Below are positions 21,676-33,210 of a stretch of DNA of 64,000 nt, one piece after another. How positions within the stretch are numbered: the first letter of the stretch is position 1; each line of letters starts with the position of its first letter. Made by a program: the position numbers and the translations under genes. A model generated the notes under the pieces. The model searched no databases. It saw only the letters and a program-made list of their open reading frames with translations, and was not told the DNA's origin. Origin of the DNA: Chionoecetes opilio (taxonomy: Eukaryota; Arthropoda; Malacostraca; Decapoda; Majidae); assembly GCA_016584305.1 (NCBI GenBank), contig JACEEZ010022880.1, forward strand, positions 500,870 through 564,869, written 5' to 3'.

Positions 21676-21905
21676 CTATGCCATGTCCATTAACTCTACC
21701 TTCGACTGCGAGTGCCTGGGAGGACACAGGGGGCGGCATGAGCCTCTAATCACAGGCGTCACTACATATAAGAATCCTGCCTGCGCCACCACGGGTGAGG
21801 GCCAACCATCGAGTGAGCCTCCAGGGCCTACCATCCCACCCCTGGAGCTCACTGCCTACACGCACTATAGGCATAGGTGGTATATACAAAAAAATAATAA
21901 TAATA
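21676..21905 (+). mobile_element. tRNA-derived SINE, family 1, head missing (inside Tigger B)
   Basis: Starts within the body at ccatgtccattaactctacc and runs to the A/T-rich tail at 21888-21930. It sits against the right terminus of Tigger B at the same junction as in copies A and C. Confidence 0.85.
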
Positions 21906-22000
21906 AAAAATAAAAAAAATAAAAAAAACCTTGTCTTTGCCATGCCGAGTTATATAAAATTCCGAGTTATACAGTGCCGAATTATAAGGCTTTTACTGTA

Positions 22001-22055
22001 CTTACATTTCTACATCCATGATTTCAGGAAGGTTAAAATGGGCTATCTGGTGAGT
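22001..22055 (+). repeat. Short fragment related to the Helitron-like element tail
   Basis: The stretch acatttctacatccatgatttcagg... ggctatctgg matches the segment directly after the minisatellite in the elements ending at 46005 and 54841. Similarity fades after about 55 bp. Confidence 0.6.
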
Positions 22056-23539
22056 CTTGTGTCATTTTGTGTTTTCATATGTGTCATATTATGGCTATAA
22101 ATGAACAAATTACAAAAATATCAACAGAGTGGCGACCAACACTAAGGTATGTTCTGAGTGTCCTTCCGCCGTAGTCGTCGCCCGGAAAAAAAAAGAGTAG
22201 CGAAATTTGAAACCATATATACTTGCAGATACAAAGCATAAAACAACACTGAAACAGAGTAGATTATACAGTCATGTTATAAACTTCTGTGTATCATCTT
22301 CAGTGGCACATACACAGCAGTAGTGATGCTATAATTCATAATATTTGGCGGCTGGCGACTTTATTGCAGCTGGCGAATAAAGTGTTATCTACGGTACACA
22401 ATTGGGAGTTTGGTTTCTGTTTACCTTATTGGATTCTAGGAAACATTCTCTCTATGGGCTTCCGTCTCAAATCATTACTTTTGGAGATAATGACATGTTG
22501 TTTATAGGGAGGAGAGAGGAGAGGTTTACGAGCGCCTCACTCTTCTTCCTCTTGTGACCTGCATCGCCACTGTTCTTCCCTTACCGCGGACACTTATTTA
22601 ATGCAGATTTGGGTTTAGTTAGGAGGTTAAAGCATGGGATTAGGTTAGGTTAGTGAGTGAGTCAAAATGGGGGGGGGTTAGGTTAGTTTAATTTTCATTT
22701 TTGTAAAAGAAAGGTCTTTATTTGGGGGTCAGGAACGGATTAATCCATTTTATATTGTTTCTTATTGAAAAATGTGTTTCGGTTTTAGAACAATTCGGTT
22801 TTAGAACAACTTTTGGGAACGAATTAAGTTCGAAAACCGAGGTTTGACTGTAATGGTAAAATATAGGTTTGGTTCCAGGACCCCATCAAAGACATGTTTT
22901 TGACACATGACACATGTTTTTGACACTGAACGCTAGGGAGGCATAGTTAACACAGGTACACAGGTAAACTACCCTGTAAAGAAAAAAAAGGCACAGCTAT
23001 ACAATATGTACACCACGTGGTCACATCACAGCACCACACACCCGCACCACCACACCATCACATCACCGCACCACCACACCACCGCACCACCACACAAAAC
23101 ACAGTGAATTAAGAGTGTGACAGCACAGTAGGACAGAGCACAAATAAGTCACAATAAGCACATTAAGTAAACCAGCAAATCACAAAATTGACTCACAAGG
23201 CACAATACAAACAAAAAAGACGTTGTACTGTAGGGGACGCCGCGTGATGCAAGAGAGGGTAGGGTAGGTAAGGGACAAGGGAGGGATGCACAGACCTCTT
23301 CCACTGCCCACAAACTCGTCTCTGCGCATCTGAATCATTGTACATCATCATACAGCCCAGATGCATACGTGGTAGGGCGCTCATTTTGAACTTGGTAATT
23401 TTACTCACCCCAGTTTGAATGTCGTAGCATTGGATTTTGGATCTCGTATATTGAAAATAGACCCTAATTTACTCAGCTCGTATCATTGATTTCTCGTATA
23501 CCGAATGCTCGTATAATGGGACCTCCCTGTATATCTTAA

Positions 23540-23728
23540 TATCTGATACATTAAAACTTCTTTAAACCCAAGCATTCCAAAATAAAACTAAACAAATAAT
23601 GTTGAGTTGACGATTCGAGCAGCGATAAGCGGTCTGATATGCCATTCTTGCTCGCAAATTTGTCTCACGAATGGAGTCCGTTAAATTCGAAGTCCATTAA
23701 ATTGAGGTCCATTAAATCGAGGGTCGAC
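23540..23728. mobile_element. Right end of a TA-targeting element, partner end not found
   Basis: Ends with attaaatcgagggtcgactg followed by TA at 23729-23730, with internal repeats of the form gtccattaaatt. It appears to have inserted at a TA in the element that continues at 23731. No matching left terminus was found in the window. Confidence 0.45.
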
Positions 23729-23730
23729 TG

Positions 23731-24159
23731 TACTGGTGGTGGTGGTGGTTCGAGGAAGCCAGGTGACGATAAGGACAAGGGCAAAAAAGCAGAGAAATGA
23801 GAGTGGAGGAAAGGTAAACACAGCCACAACCACCACCGCCTACACAACCACCACCGCCTACACAACCACCACACTCACTTGTCTCACCAGGCCTAACTCT
23901 AAATAATTAATGGTAAATAACATCTGTTATCTATTATGCAATTATCTGTTGTCTTTTGTATTGCTGTTAATGTTTCATGTATAATGTCATTGCTTTCAAG
24001 CAGTTAAAGTACGAAAATGGAAGTCAAAAGGGTGAACTCGGGCCTCTTCAAAACTAATGGATAATTTTCCCATTGAAATTACTATTCGCGGTTGGCGAAA
24101 TTCACTTTTGGCGCTGGTTTGGCTAGATTAATTAAATTGCCAAACGCGAGGGACCACTG
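23731..24159 (-). mobile_element. Fragment of the CAGTGGTCCCTC element family (reverse)
   Basis: Reverse-oriented relative of 5712-6424. The terminus cgcgagggaccactg ends at 24159, followed by TA. The interior Lys-rich block (gacaagggcaaaaaagcaga) mirrors 6060-6090. It contains a local duplication of ccaccgcctacacaaccacc at about 23838-23870. The far end is missing. Confidence 0.7.
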
Positions 24160-24161
24160 TA

Positions 24162-25242
24162 GCGTGGTATATGAGAGGCGACAATAACGGAGCGCTAACC
24201 GGAGCGGTGATGCTTGAGCCGTGTCAAGATACCAAGATAATGGTCACATGGAATGTGACCATTACAAAGTAAATAGAAGCATGTACAAAAAAAATGACAA
24301 AAGGTATGCCAAATACATCATTGATCTTGAGAAAATGTATACATCAAAGTAGAAATTATGACTAAGAACTCGTACCAAAAACTAAGGCTTCCCACCACGG
24401 ACACTCACAGACACAGAAATGTTAAGGACATCTGGAGACAAAGTTCAAGCGAACAAGCAGAGGAGCAAGCGGTGTGTGGTAGAAATTCTGCAGGTAATCT
24501 AAATCCACAGGTGCAACACCTGCTTAAACGAAAAGCAGGAGAGGTGAAGGCTGAAGAGTGAGTGGGTGGAGGTTGGCACGCAAAACTCCTAGCAGAGAGT
24601 AATTTTCACCCACAAAGACACGTGCACAAAATGTTATTTCAGCCCAAAATAATGCACTATGAAGCACTAAATATAAAGGAATCCAGAAATACAAGTCAAA
24701 CAAGGGCAAATAAGGCACATAAGTGCACAGAAAGATCGCAAGGCACTGTAGAACCACCACGTGAGGACACTAGTGGCAAAAGAAAAATGACTTTCTCGAT
24801 TCGTTATGAAGCAGGATCCCACTAATTACACGTAGCTAAGGCACATGTTCAGGCGTGGGCATGGACTTGGGTGGTGGCCAAACTGCAGGAGACGGAATGG
24901 CTGGGGGCGCACATAGAAGATGCAGCTGGAGAAGCCGTACAGAAGGCATTTGGCCATAGCAGCAATCAACAGGAACCGGCAGAGGAGCAACAGAACAAAG
25001 CTGAAGAAAAATGCAAGGATAGGCGTGGAAGGGGGCGTACCCATCCATCTCTCTTCTGTGTTGTATCAATTACTCTTGAGTAAAAGCTTATTAAGTTGGT
25101 CACACATGATCTCATTTTCCTATGTGAGTTACAATAGCAGCATACTTTTGTTTTGAAGAAGCACCACCCTGGCATGAACTTTGGTGTGCAAGAGAGATGA
25201 GTTGATATGTTTTTATAAATTGTTCCGTGCTTCGCTTGCATT
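24162..25242. other. Unassigned DNA, nothing recognised
   Basis: Sequence with several short frames on both strands (for example 24871-25083 +, encoding a Glu/Gln-rich peptide). None shows a domain that I recognise or the length expected of a gene. Possibly an old LINE or element interior. Confidence 0.35.
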
Positions 25243-25580
25243 TACATCTATGCCTATAGCGCCTGTAGGCAGTGACCTCCAGGGCTCGGATGGTAGACCC
25301 CGGAGGCTCACTTAGGGCTGTTGTGGTTGGCCCTCGCCCGTGGTGGCGCAGGCAGGATTTTTTTATAGTGACGCCTGTAATTAGAGGCTCATGCCGCCCT
25401 CCTGTGTCCTCCGATGCATTCGCAATCGAAGGTAGAGTTAATGGATAGGGCATGTGTGTATTCTTAGGCCACTGGATGGTGCAGAAATATTTTAAGTGGA
25501 TTTATGGGTCTCACTCGGGATCGAACTCGGGTCTTCGAGAATGCTACACGGTGACGCTAACCACTCTACTACCACCTCCC
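25243..25580 (-). mobile_element. tRNA-derived SINE, family 1, with head
   Basis: Minus-strand copy. The body runs from ctatgcctatagcgcctgta to the head at 25505-25580 (complement shows the A-box ggttagcgtcaccg and the B-box gttcgatcc). It is immediately followed by a second, + strand SINE head fragment. Confidence 0.9.
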
Positions 25581-25640
25581 CGAGGCGGTAGCAGAGTGGT
25601 TAGAGTAATACGAATACGCATGACGTATTCGTATTACAAT
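25581..25640 (+). repeat. Inverted SINE head stub plus a 14-bp-stem hairpin
   Basis: gaggcggtagcagagtggtt at 25581-25602 is the first 20 bp of the same SINE in opposite orientation, making a head-to-head palindrome with the preceding copy. Directly after it gtaatacgaatacg and cgtattcgtattac form a perfect hairpin with a 5-base loop (about 25605-25637). Confidence 0.8.
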
Positions 25641-26382
25641 ACATTCACTTACACCATAAACTTTACGGAGAAGTTCTTTGACCTCAACCCGTCACAACAT
25701 CTTTGTTTTTGTTATACCGAGTTTTAAGAATTATATTTAAGTTTTGCAATCACTTATGCATCAAATAGTGCTAACTAAAATGGCCTATGTAGTGTATGGG
25801 GTGAGCTATGGCAAATAATAATAGAAGCATGTTTGTGATTTTACTTGAAAGAAGAAAAAGAGGAGACTTGATGGCAATGTATAGAGCTAACAGACCGCTC
25901 AGCGGTGCTAAATGTAGCAAAGTGTTGACATTTTCTAGGGTCTTTCGTTGACATTTTTTAGGGTCTATGGGCAATATAGTCTCTCCATTTCAATGTTATA
26001 ATGATTGAAAACTATGCCATTATATTTTTTTAGATCATAGTAATGTACCATAATCAACAGTATAGACATCTTGTCTTTTTTATAATATATCCGCTGCTGA
26101 CGAGAATGTTGTCCTTGGGCCACCAATTTTAACTAGCCTAACATCTGTTTGTGAAGAGGTTATGGTGCTCCCTGGCACATTTAAGGCCTTAACAGTACTG
26201 TTAATACTTAGCTAGTTTTGTGCATACACTTTTAGTGCTTAGCGGCCAAATATTAGAGTAAACTTGAATTTCTTGACCTGGTTGCAGCCATAGCACCATA
26301 GACGTGGTTGGGGCATGATAGACAAGTTTGTGCAGATATATAGATAGGCGTGATAGTCGTTAGACGCAATAGCTGAATGCAC
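25641..26382. other. Intronic DNA, nothing recognised
   Basis: A/T-rich. A duplicated phrase (gacattttctagggtctttc / gacattttttagggtctatg) sits at 25928-25965. No gene or clear repeat terminus. Confidence 0.4.
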
Positions 26383-26707
26383 TACACCGAGTGGTCGACT
26401 TACGATCTTGATTGGTTACAACCGACCGGACGTAAGTTGATTTGGTCGTAAGTCGGCCTATGTTATAAATATACTGTGTATTATAATATTATACTATAAT
26501 GATATTATAATAATCTTTGTCATATTTTATCAAAATTTTGATTTCTTTCATTATTGTTATAACCATCGTATCACCACTGTTATTAGTACTGTTATCATCT
26601 TTCTACACATTTTATCAACAATTTCTACCATTTTATCAACATTTACCGCCGTTAGTAAAGTCGAACAGTCGTAAGTTGTGTAGGTCGTAAGTCGAAGACT
26701 AGTTGTA
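26383..26707. mobile_element. Probable small MITE with GTCGACTTACGA-type ends
   Basis: The left part tggtcgacttacgatcttga and right part gtaggtcgtaagtcgaagac are inverted relatives. The ends resemble pogo/Tigger MITEs, but exact termini and the TA duplication are unclear. The interior is A/T-rich. Confidence 0.5.
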
Positions 26708-27002
26708 TTGCCGAGGGTTGAGTGTAGAGGTAAAGGAATGAAATGTGGAGTGGCTGAGAGGATAAAGCAAAACATTCTGAAGTCACATAGAATGGCAGAA
26801 AGTAAAATGAGTAAGAGTACGAGAATAGTAAATGTAGTGGGCACCATAGATGACCCCCAGTGCAAGGGAGGACAGAGTGCTGGAGTATGTGAGAAAAAGA
26901 GCCGAGAGAAGAATGAGAGGATAAGAGCATGCAAGGAGGGAATGCAAGAACAGGAATTAATGGAGAATTTTGTTATGGCCATACCCTTGGTGCCTCATGT
27001 CA

Positions 27003-27345
27003 CCTCCGTGGTGCAGTGGCTGGCACGGCGGCTATGAATCTGCAGGCCCGGGTTCGAATCCAGGCTAGGACAGTCGGTGGCCAGCCCAACCAACTGTTCA
27101 TTCTTCCTTTCGGGGTTGTTCGATAAATGAGTACCTAGAGAAACCTGGGGAAGGTAACTCTGGTAATCCGGATGTCACACTAGCCCTGTGTCCTGGGGTA
27201 GCAGGATTCTACCCACCTCAGGCTCAAAGGCTATTACGACGGAGATGAATACCCAGGCCACGTGCAGCATAGCGTATGCCCTCATCTTCACTTTTGTACC
27301 CTTGGCGAAGTTCTCTGGAACGGGCATCAGAGATAGATAAATAGA
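27003..27345 (+). mobile_element. tRNA-derived SINE, family 2
   Basis: A tRNA-like head at 27008-27065 has an A-box-like tggtgcagtggctggcacgg and a B-box ggttcgaatcc. It is followed by an unrelated body with 'gtgtcctggggtagcagg' and a tail of agatagataaatagata. Head and body differ from family 1. Flanking duplications are not obvious. Confidence 0.75.
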
Positions 27346-27492
27346 TACACTCTACTTTTTCTTTCACTCATCCTGCATAATTTTTCACTTGCATTAATAA
27401 CTGCAAATCATACATTAATTTCAGATTTAGTATTGCAATTGTATATTTTATGTATATAGGTCACTTAATTGTGTCTGACTTTCCTTGAACAG

Positions 27493-27612
27493 CGTATCAC
27501 CAGATCCTCGTGTGAGGCACACTTTGTGGAGTCTTGGTGTTGGTGGCTGCTTCACCTACTGTTCCCTGTATGGCGTGAACCAGGCACAGGTCCAGAGGCT
27601 CCTCACCATCAA
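27493..27612 (+). CDS. SLC5-family Na+/solute symporter, internal exon B
   Basis: Continues exon A in phase: the first base completes an Asn codon, then 39 codons including [20 protein letters not shown] and the very characteristic [14 protein letters not shown]. The exon ends after two bases of a Lys codon completed at 44071. Acceptor ccttgaacag before 27493, donor gtgagt after 27612. In SLC5 transporters the [12 protein letters not shown] block belongs to the TM7 region of the conserved core. The frame is intact, which supports a working gene. Confidence 0.95.
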
Positions 27613-28170
27613 GTGAGTGGCAGCATTGGTGACAAACTGCAGATTTTAAGTTTTTTTTCTTCTCCATCTCCTACAAATGGCTTTTCCCTTACCACATATG
27701 GTCTCTATTCACAAAGCAGATGTATCAAATTCAATCAAAACCACTTGCGAGCCTAAACTTCTAGCATGAAATCATCACAGAGATTGTGGGTTGATGAAAG
27801 GGATAGGCTTTTGTTTGAGACAAAATACATTTAGCTACTGTAGAAATAGAATGAAAAACTGAAATTAGTTTGTTGATTATAATTGTACTATATTCGATTG
27901 TAGGCTATATTTAGGACACATAAAATGCAAGTTGTTTAAGATATTTGTATGAACGGAATGCCCTGGTTTTTGTGCCACCCCTCTCGTATGGCAGAAGACC
28001 TTATGTATGAAAGAAAATATATAATATTTCAACAAAAAATACAATATGAGCCTCTTTACAGGAACAAAACTTAATGAGAATAACAGACATAATTATACAT
28101 AGTTTTACAATATAATTTCATGAATGCATGTTCATTTTGAGCTTTTCACCTGACACTGGTAAAGTTGTTG
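27613..28170. other. Start of second SLC5 intron, nothing recognised
   Basis: A/T-rich sequence after exon B. No repeat terminus, exon or RNA gene seen before the CT tract. Confidence 0.45.
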
Positions 28171-28720
<550 letters not shown>

Positions 28721-28789
28721 CAAGAAACATGCCAACGGCAAAAACAAAAAGTAACGAAAAGCCCGCTTAGTTGTCAGTCCTTATAAAGA

Positions 28790-29290
28790 AGACAGTAAGG
28801 GAATATAAAAAGGGGTTGGGCCAATTTAGTTCGGGTGGTGTCTTGACACTTCTCTCCTGAAATAATTTAAGTCGTAGGAGGGTGGAAAATAGAATCGGGA
28901 AGAGTTCCAGAGTTTACCAGTGAACGGGATAAAAGAGTGAAGATACTAGTTAATATGTAAGATGGACATAATAGGTATGAGGGTTAGTAGAAAATCTTGC
29001 ATGGTGAGGCTGTAGAAGTGGGGGAGGCATGCAGTTAGTAAGTTCAGTAGAGCAGTAAGCTTAATATAAATGTAGATGCCAAGAGAAGCAACATTGGAGC
29101 TGTGTTCGAGAGTTTGAAGACAATAACTTAGAGGTGGGGAGTAGATAAGGTAAAAAACTTTTGACTCCACCTTATTTAGGAGAGCTGTGCAAGTGGATAC
29201 TCCCTAAACATGAAAGGCATGCTCCATACATGGGTATATATGACCCCTGTATAGAGCAAGCTTAGGCCTGTACACAGAGTGATGAGGGTA
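28790..29290 (-). pseudogene. 3' end of a Jockey-like LINE
   Basis: Minus-strand frames, shifted several times, give RPKLALYRGHIYPCMEHAFH (usual 'Y..LIRP.MEYA.HVWGG'), NKVESKVFYLI, and near the end FIPFTGKLWNSS and YDLNYFRREVSRH. These are the C-terminal marks of a Jockey-type reverse transcriptase protein. It may be the displaced 3' end of the LINE whose other pieces lie at 30466-39165. Confidence 0.65.
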
Positions 29291-30128
29291 GAGTACTTAC
29301 CATGAAGGTCGAGGTCCGACACTCGTCCCTCGTTCTCACCCAGGCGCCAAGATAACGCGCCGGGACGGGAGCACACGAAGCACAAACAGTTCCGGCGCGT
29401 GAACAGCAACATTAACCGATACAACAACCTCAATAACAACAATAAACAACGCAGATAGTGAGAAAATTCCAAATAGCAACATCTCCAACAGTCAATAGTC
29501 AACAAAAACTGTGAAAACCGACAACAAGGCTTATCCCACCTAGAATCACTTATCACCTGCTAATGGACTGGATACGGTTGGTACGCCTGATTAGTCAGGA
29601 GAGCAGAGCACTGAACACATCATTGTCCTGACCGCCAAGACGCTGTCTTCGCAAACAATAACCATGAATAATTCTACCCTAAAACCTTACAAACTAATTT
29701 TGTTAAGCTACCTGCTCACCTACCTAGTGATTAGCTATCAGTACTTATACTGTTAAAAGGTGATTGAGTTAGGCGGCTGGCAGCGGGGTTGACGTCTAAA
29801 CTATGGTGAGTCACAAGCCTTTATCCTCTTCATATACCGGGGTCTGAGAACTGATTTCAGAGAAATAATCCTCTTTGCCAACTGTATTAATTTTTTCTTG
29901 CAATTTTCCTTCATCTTGTGCAGTATTTCATATAAATACAGGGCAAACAAAAGCAAGAAATATAACTCATGTCTCACGAAGAACATGGGGTCACCCATGT
30001 CCTCATCCTCGCCCCTAGCTCTTCGGTTCCGCTTGGCTTTTGCGTGCCCTTCCCGCTCCCTAGGCGCCTACATGCCCTTCCGAGAAGGGAAAGTCCTTCG
30101 TCCTTCTTCGTTCTGCATACAGCCCTTA
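29291..30128. other. Unassigned DNA
   Basis: Asn-codon-like aac/aat runs at 29400-29460. The phrase ctcacccaggcgccaagata at 29337 follows the LINE piece. No gene recognised. It may be another insertion separating the LINE 3' end from its body. Confidence 0.35.
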
Positions 30129-30465
30129 ATATTGGGGAGGCAGTGGCAGAGTGTTTAGCGTCTGGAAGTGGCAAGCTCGGTGTACCGAGTTCAAATCCCA
30201 CCAGGTGCCAAAATCTTTCTGCAATTGTCGAGTGGCTTAAGAACATCCACATGCTGCCCATTAACTGTACCTTTGATTGTGAGTACATCAGAGGACACAG
30301 GGGGACAACATGAGCCTATATTCACAGGCGCCACTATAAAGATCCTGCCTGCGCTATCACTGGCAAGGGCCAACCATCACAGCCCCCAAGTGAACCTCCA
30401 GGGCCTGCCATCTGAGCTCTGGAGGTCACTCCCTACAGGCGCTATAGGGAGAAATGTTTGAAAAA
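30129..30465 (+). mobile_element. tRNA-derived SINE, family 1, complete
   Basis: Head ggggaggcagtggcagagtg (A-box region) and gagttcaaatcccacc (diverged B-box), the body with 'gtcgagtggcttaagaacat' and 'gcctgcgctatcactgg', ending gcgctatagggagaaatgtt. More diverged than the SINEs inside Tigger elements, so probably an independent and older insertion. Confidence 0.85.
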
Positions 30466-31278
30466 CATTTGGAAGGGAGAAAAAATCTGACACATATGCC
30501 GCAGGACTTAGATCATTGATGAATAATAGAGAGTGGGTGATAGGACAGAACCCTGAAGAACACCACTATTGATAGACTGGAGAAAAACTATGACTGTCTA
30601 CAGTAGCTCCAATAGAACGGTTTGAAAGGAAACTTGAGATAAAGGTGCAAATAGAAGGATAGAAACCAAAAAAGGGTAGTTTGGAAATTTAAGATTTGTG
30701 CCAAACTTTATTAAAAGCTTTTGATATGTCAAGGGTAACAGCAAAAGTTTCACCGAAACCCCTAAAAAAGGATGACCAAGATTTAGTTAGGAAAGCTAGA
30801 AGATCACCAGTAGATCGCCCTTTACGGAAACCGTACTGATGATCAGACAGACGATTGTGAGCAGATAGATGCTCAAGAATCTTCTTATATAGTACAGACT
30901 CAAAAGCCTTAGAAAGGCAGGAAGTCAAAGCTATGGGACGATGGTTTGAAAGATTAGAATGGTCACCCTTCTTAGGAACATGTTGAATGTGAGCAAACTT
31001 CCAGCAAGAAGGAAAGGTGGAAGTAGATAGACAAAGACTGAAAAGTTAGATCAGGCAGTCTGCAAGCACAGAAGCACAGTTTTTAAGAACAATAGGAGGG
31101 ACTGTGTCAAGACTGTAAGCCTCCCGAGGATCAAGACCAGAGAGGGCATAGAAAACATCATTACGAAGGATCTTAGTAACAGGCATGATATAGTTAGAGT
31201 GTAGAGGAGAAGTAGGAACAAGCCCTTCATCAACCAGAGTGGAATTTTTAACAAAGGTTTGAGCAAAGAGTTCAGCAG
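30466..31278 (-). pseudogene. Jockey-like LINE, reverse transcriptase piece
   Basis: Minus strand. Frames give LFAQTFVKNSTLVDEGLVP, DPREAYSLDTVPPIVLKNCA, WKFAHIQHVPKKGDHSNLSN with HRPIALTSCLSKAFE, QYGFRKGRSTGDLLAFLT and the first palm motif TLDISKAFNKVWHKS. Near 30500 a degraded LLFINDL is visible. Frameshifts and stops occur throughout. The piece is bounded on the right by a CR1 insertion. Confidence 0.8.
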
Positions 31279-32162
31279 TGATATCAGCAAGTTTGCTGAT
31301 GATACTTAGGTAGGTAGGATTATTAGATCACAGTCTGATATAAACATATTGCAAGGAGACTTAGATAGAGTAAATGAGTGGGTAGTCAGGTGGCAGATGG
31401 AATTTGATATTGATAAGTGTAGCGTAATGAATGTTGGTAGAAATAATCCTGATAATTGGTACACTATGCACAATGTATCATCAAAAAGATCAGAAGGTGA
31501 GAAAGATCTGGGAGTGCGGGTAAGCTCAGACCTCTGTCCTAGGAATTAATGTATTGAGGCTAGAAATTAGAAATCGAGCTAATAGGGTGTTAGGATTCAT
31601 TACCAGGAGTGCTAAAAGTAGAAGTGCTGAGGTTATTCTAAAGCTTTATTTGGCTCTAGTCTGACCTCACCTAGACTATGCGGTACAGTTTTGGTCTCCG
31701 TATTACAGGATGGATATAGCCTTGTTAGTATCAGTGCAGAGAAGGATGACCAAAATGATACAGGGAATGCGTAACTTTAATTATAACTAAGAGATTGAAG
31801 CTATTAAATTTACACTCATTCGAGAGGCATAGAATAAGGGGCGATCTGATGGAAGTTTTTAAATGGTTAAAGGGATACAATAAAGGAGATGTAGGATTTT
31901 TTTTTACGGCTAGTAATCAGGGTAGAACAAGAAGTAACAGATTCAAGCTGGAAAAGTGTAAATTTAATAAGGAAATAGGGAAAACTGGTTCACAAATAGG
32001 ATGGTAAATTATTGGAATGAACTCAGTCATCAGGTGGTCAGTGTGGAGTCAATAGGGAGCTTTAAAAGGAAGCTGGATACATTCATGGATGGGGATGAAA
32101 GGTGGATGTAGGTAGTGTTAAGTAACAGGAACTACCACGTGTAGGTCTCGCGGCCTCTTGTA
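31279..32162 (+). pseudogene. CR1-like LINE copy 1, left part (3' half of RT gene)
   Basis: Starts at the FADD region (gatatcagcaagtttgctga) and runs through VRWQMEFDIDKCSVMNVG, FERHRIRGDLMEVFKWLKG and RTRSNRFKLEKCKF with several frameshifts. It matches 40335-41215. Its 3' end (gtctcgcggcctcttgta) is split by another LINE at 32163-33210 and resumes at 33211. Confidence 0.85.
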
Positions 32163-33210
32163 TCAATCAATCATTGGGGGCATACGCCGGGGGGCGTGTC
32201 GCCTCGCCCACCCTATGACGCCACTCCCGGGGGTCACCACGCGCGAGTTCCCATGCAGGCTCCTTTCCCATACCAAGCAGCTCTCGACAAGAAACATCAA
32301 CTTGCCCCAGCCACGAGCCTTGTGGGCGCCCCCCCTTGGCCTCCTCCACGCCGGATTGTCTCTTACAGATACAACCCGATGGGAAGGATCGGTTTCAGGG
32401 TAGCGTGCCACATGCCCATATAGCCGAAGTTGGCGCTGACGGACTATGCAGGTAATAGGCCTCGATTCAGTCTCACGGTGCAATCGCTGATTTGACACGT
32501 AATCATCCCAGCGATACCCCATGATTCTGCGAAGACACTTATTACCAAAGGCATTGATTCGTCTCTTCAAGTCACTATTTAGTGTCCATGTCTCACAACC
32601 ATAAAGTAAGACAGGGATCACAAGCGACTTGAAGATCCGGATCTTTGTCCTCCTGCACAGTTACCAACAACGCCAAATACTCCCGCTGAGCGAGTCCATA
32701 ACACCGTGGGCTATGCCAATCCGCCGTAAGACTTCTTGACGTGACCCGCCGTCATTACGGACTGCGCTACCAAGGTATGTAAAACTTTCCAAGATCTCAA
32801 TGTCCTCGCCACACGCATGAACAGACTGTACTGCTTCATCTAGTAAGTCTCCAAACACCTGGACCTTGGTCTTGAGCCAGGAGACCTCAAGTCCCAAAGG
32901 CTTTGCCTCCTCGTGCAGCGCCTCGAGAGCCATCACCAGGACCTCCAGCGACTCAGCAAAGATTACTGCATCATCGGCAAAAACAAGATCAGTGATCTTG
33001 GTGTTGCCGACGGATGCTCCACAATCACTTTGATCTACAACCTTGTCCAATACCCAGTCCATACAAGCGTTGAAAAGTGATGGGGCAAGGACGCACCCTT
33101 GCCTCACTCCTGTATTCACAGGAAAGAAGCTGGATACACCTGCCCCACACTTCACAGCACTCTCAGTCCCAGAATACAGACCAGTTATCAAACCAATAGT
33201 CCTTGCAGGA
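32163..33210 (-). mobile_element. LINE-2, second 5'-truncated copy, with 8-bp target duplication
   Basis: Nearly identical to the 3' 1.05 kb of the element at 19101-21540, read on the minus strand. It covers the RT from LITGLYSGTESAVKCGAG to the 3' end, in two frames with a break near 32640. It is flanked by the direct repeat CTCTTGTA (32155-32162 and 33211-33218), showing insertion into the 3' end of the CR1 copy. Confidence 0.92.

Larger units (their letters stand above)
18820..21998 (+). mobile_element. SINE-carrying Tigger element B, broken by a LINE
   Basis: Left terminus cagtaaaagccttataactc, right terminus gaattataaggcttttactg, TA at 18818-18819 and 21999-22000. It lies head to head with element A, sharing one TA. 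Inside are a LINE (19101-21540, flanked by AACAC at 19096-19100 and 21541-21545) and, next to the right terminus, the same SINE in the same place as in A and C. Confidence 0.88.
17042..22850. mobile_element. Second-level element with CAGTCAAACCTCGG ends
   Basis: Termini cagtcaaacctcgggtttcg and cgaaaaccgaggtttgactg are inverted repeats. The TA duplication is at 17040-17041 and 22851-22852. It sits inside the 16958-23529 element and itself carries two Tigger elements (17371-18817 and 18820-21998). Its right part at 22395-22640 shares sequence, inverted, with 15060-15340 of a different element family. Confidence 0.92.
16958..23529. mobile_element. Outer pogo-like element (CAGGGAGGTCCC ends, copy 2) holding a nest
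   Basis: The left terminus cagggaggtcccgaagatac at 16958 and the right terminus ...aatgggacctccctg at 23529 are flanked by TA (16956-16957, 23530-23531). Its own sequence is only 16958-17039 and 22853-23529. The rest is the element 17042-22850 inserted at a TA. The related copy at 46183-48969 shows the same flanks joined without that insertion (cataactaatggtaaaatat at about 46259). The own part at 23096-23400 contains low-value frames only. Confidence 0.9.

Noticed and set aside
27008..27070. tRNA gene from the GGTTCGAATCC box
   Set aside because: Continuous with a non-tRNA body and a simple tail. Better read as a second SINE family.
29176..29556. 126-codon minus-strand frame as a membrane protein
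   Set aside because: The leading part is Leu-rich low-value sequence and the last part overlaps a Jockey-like LINE 3' piece in another frame.
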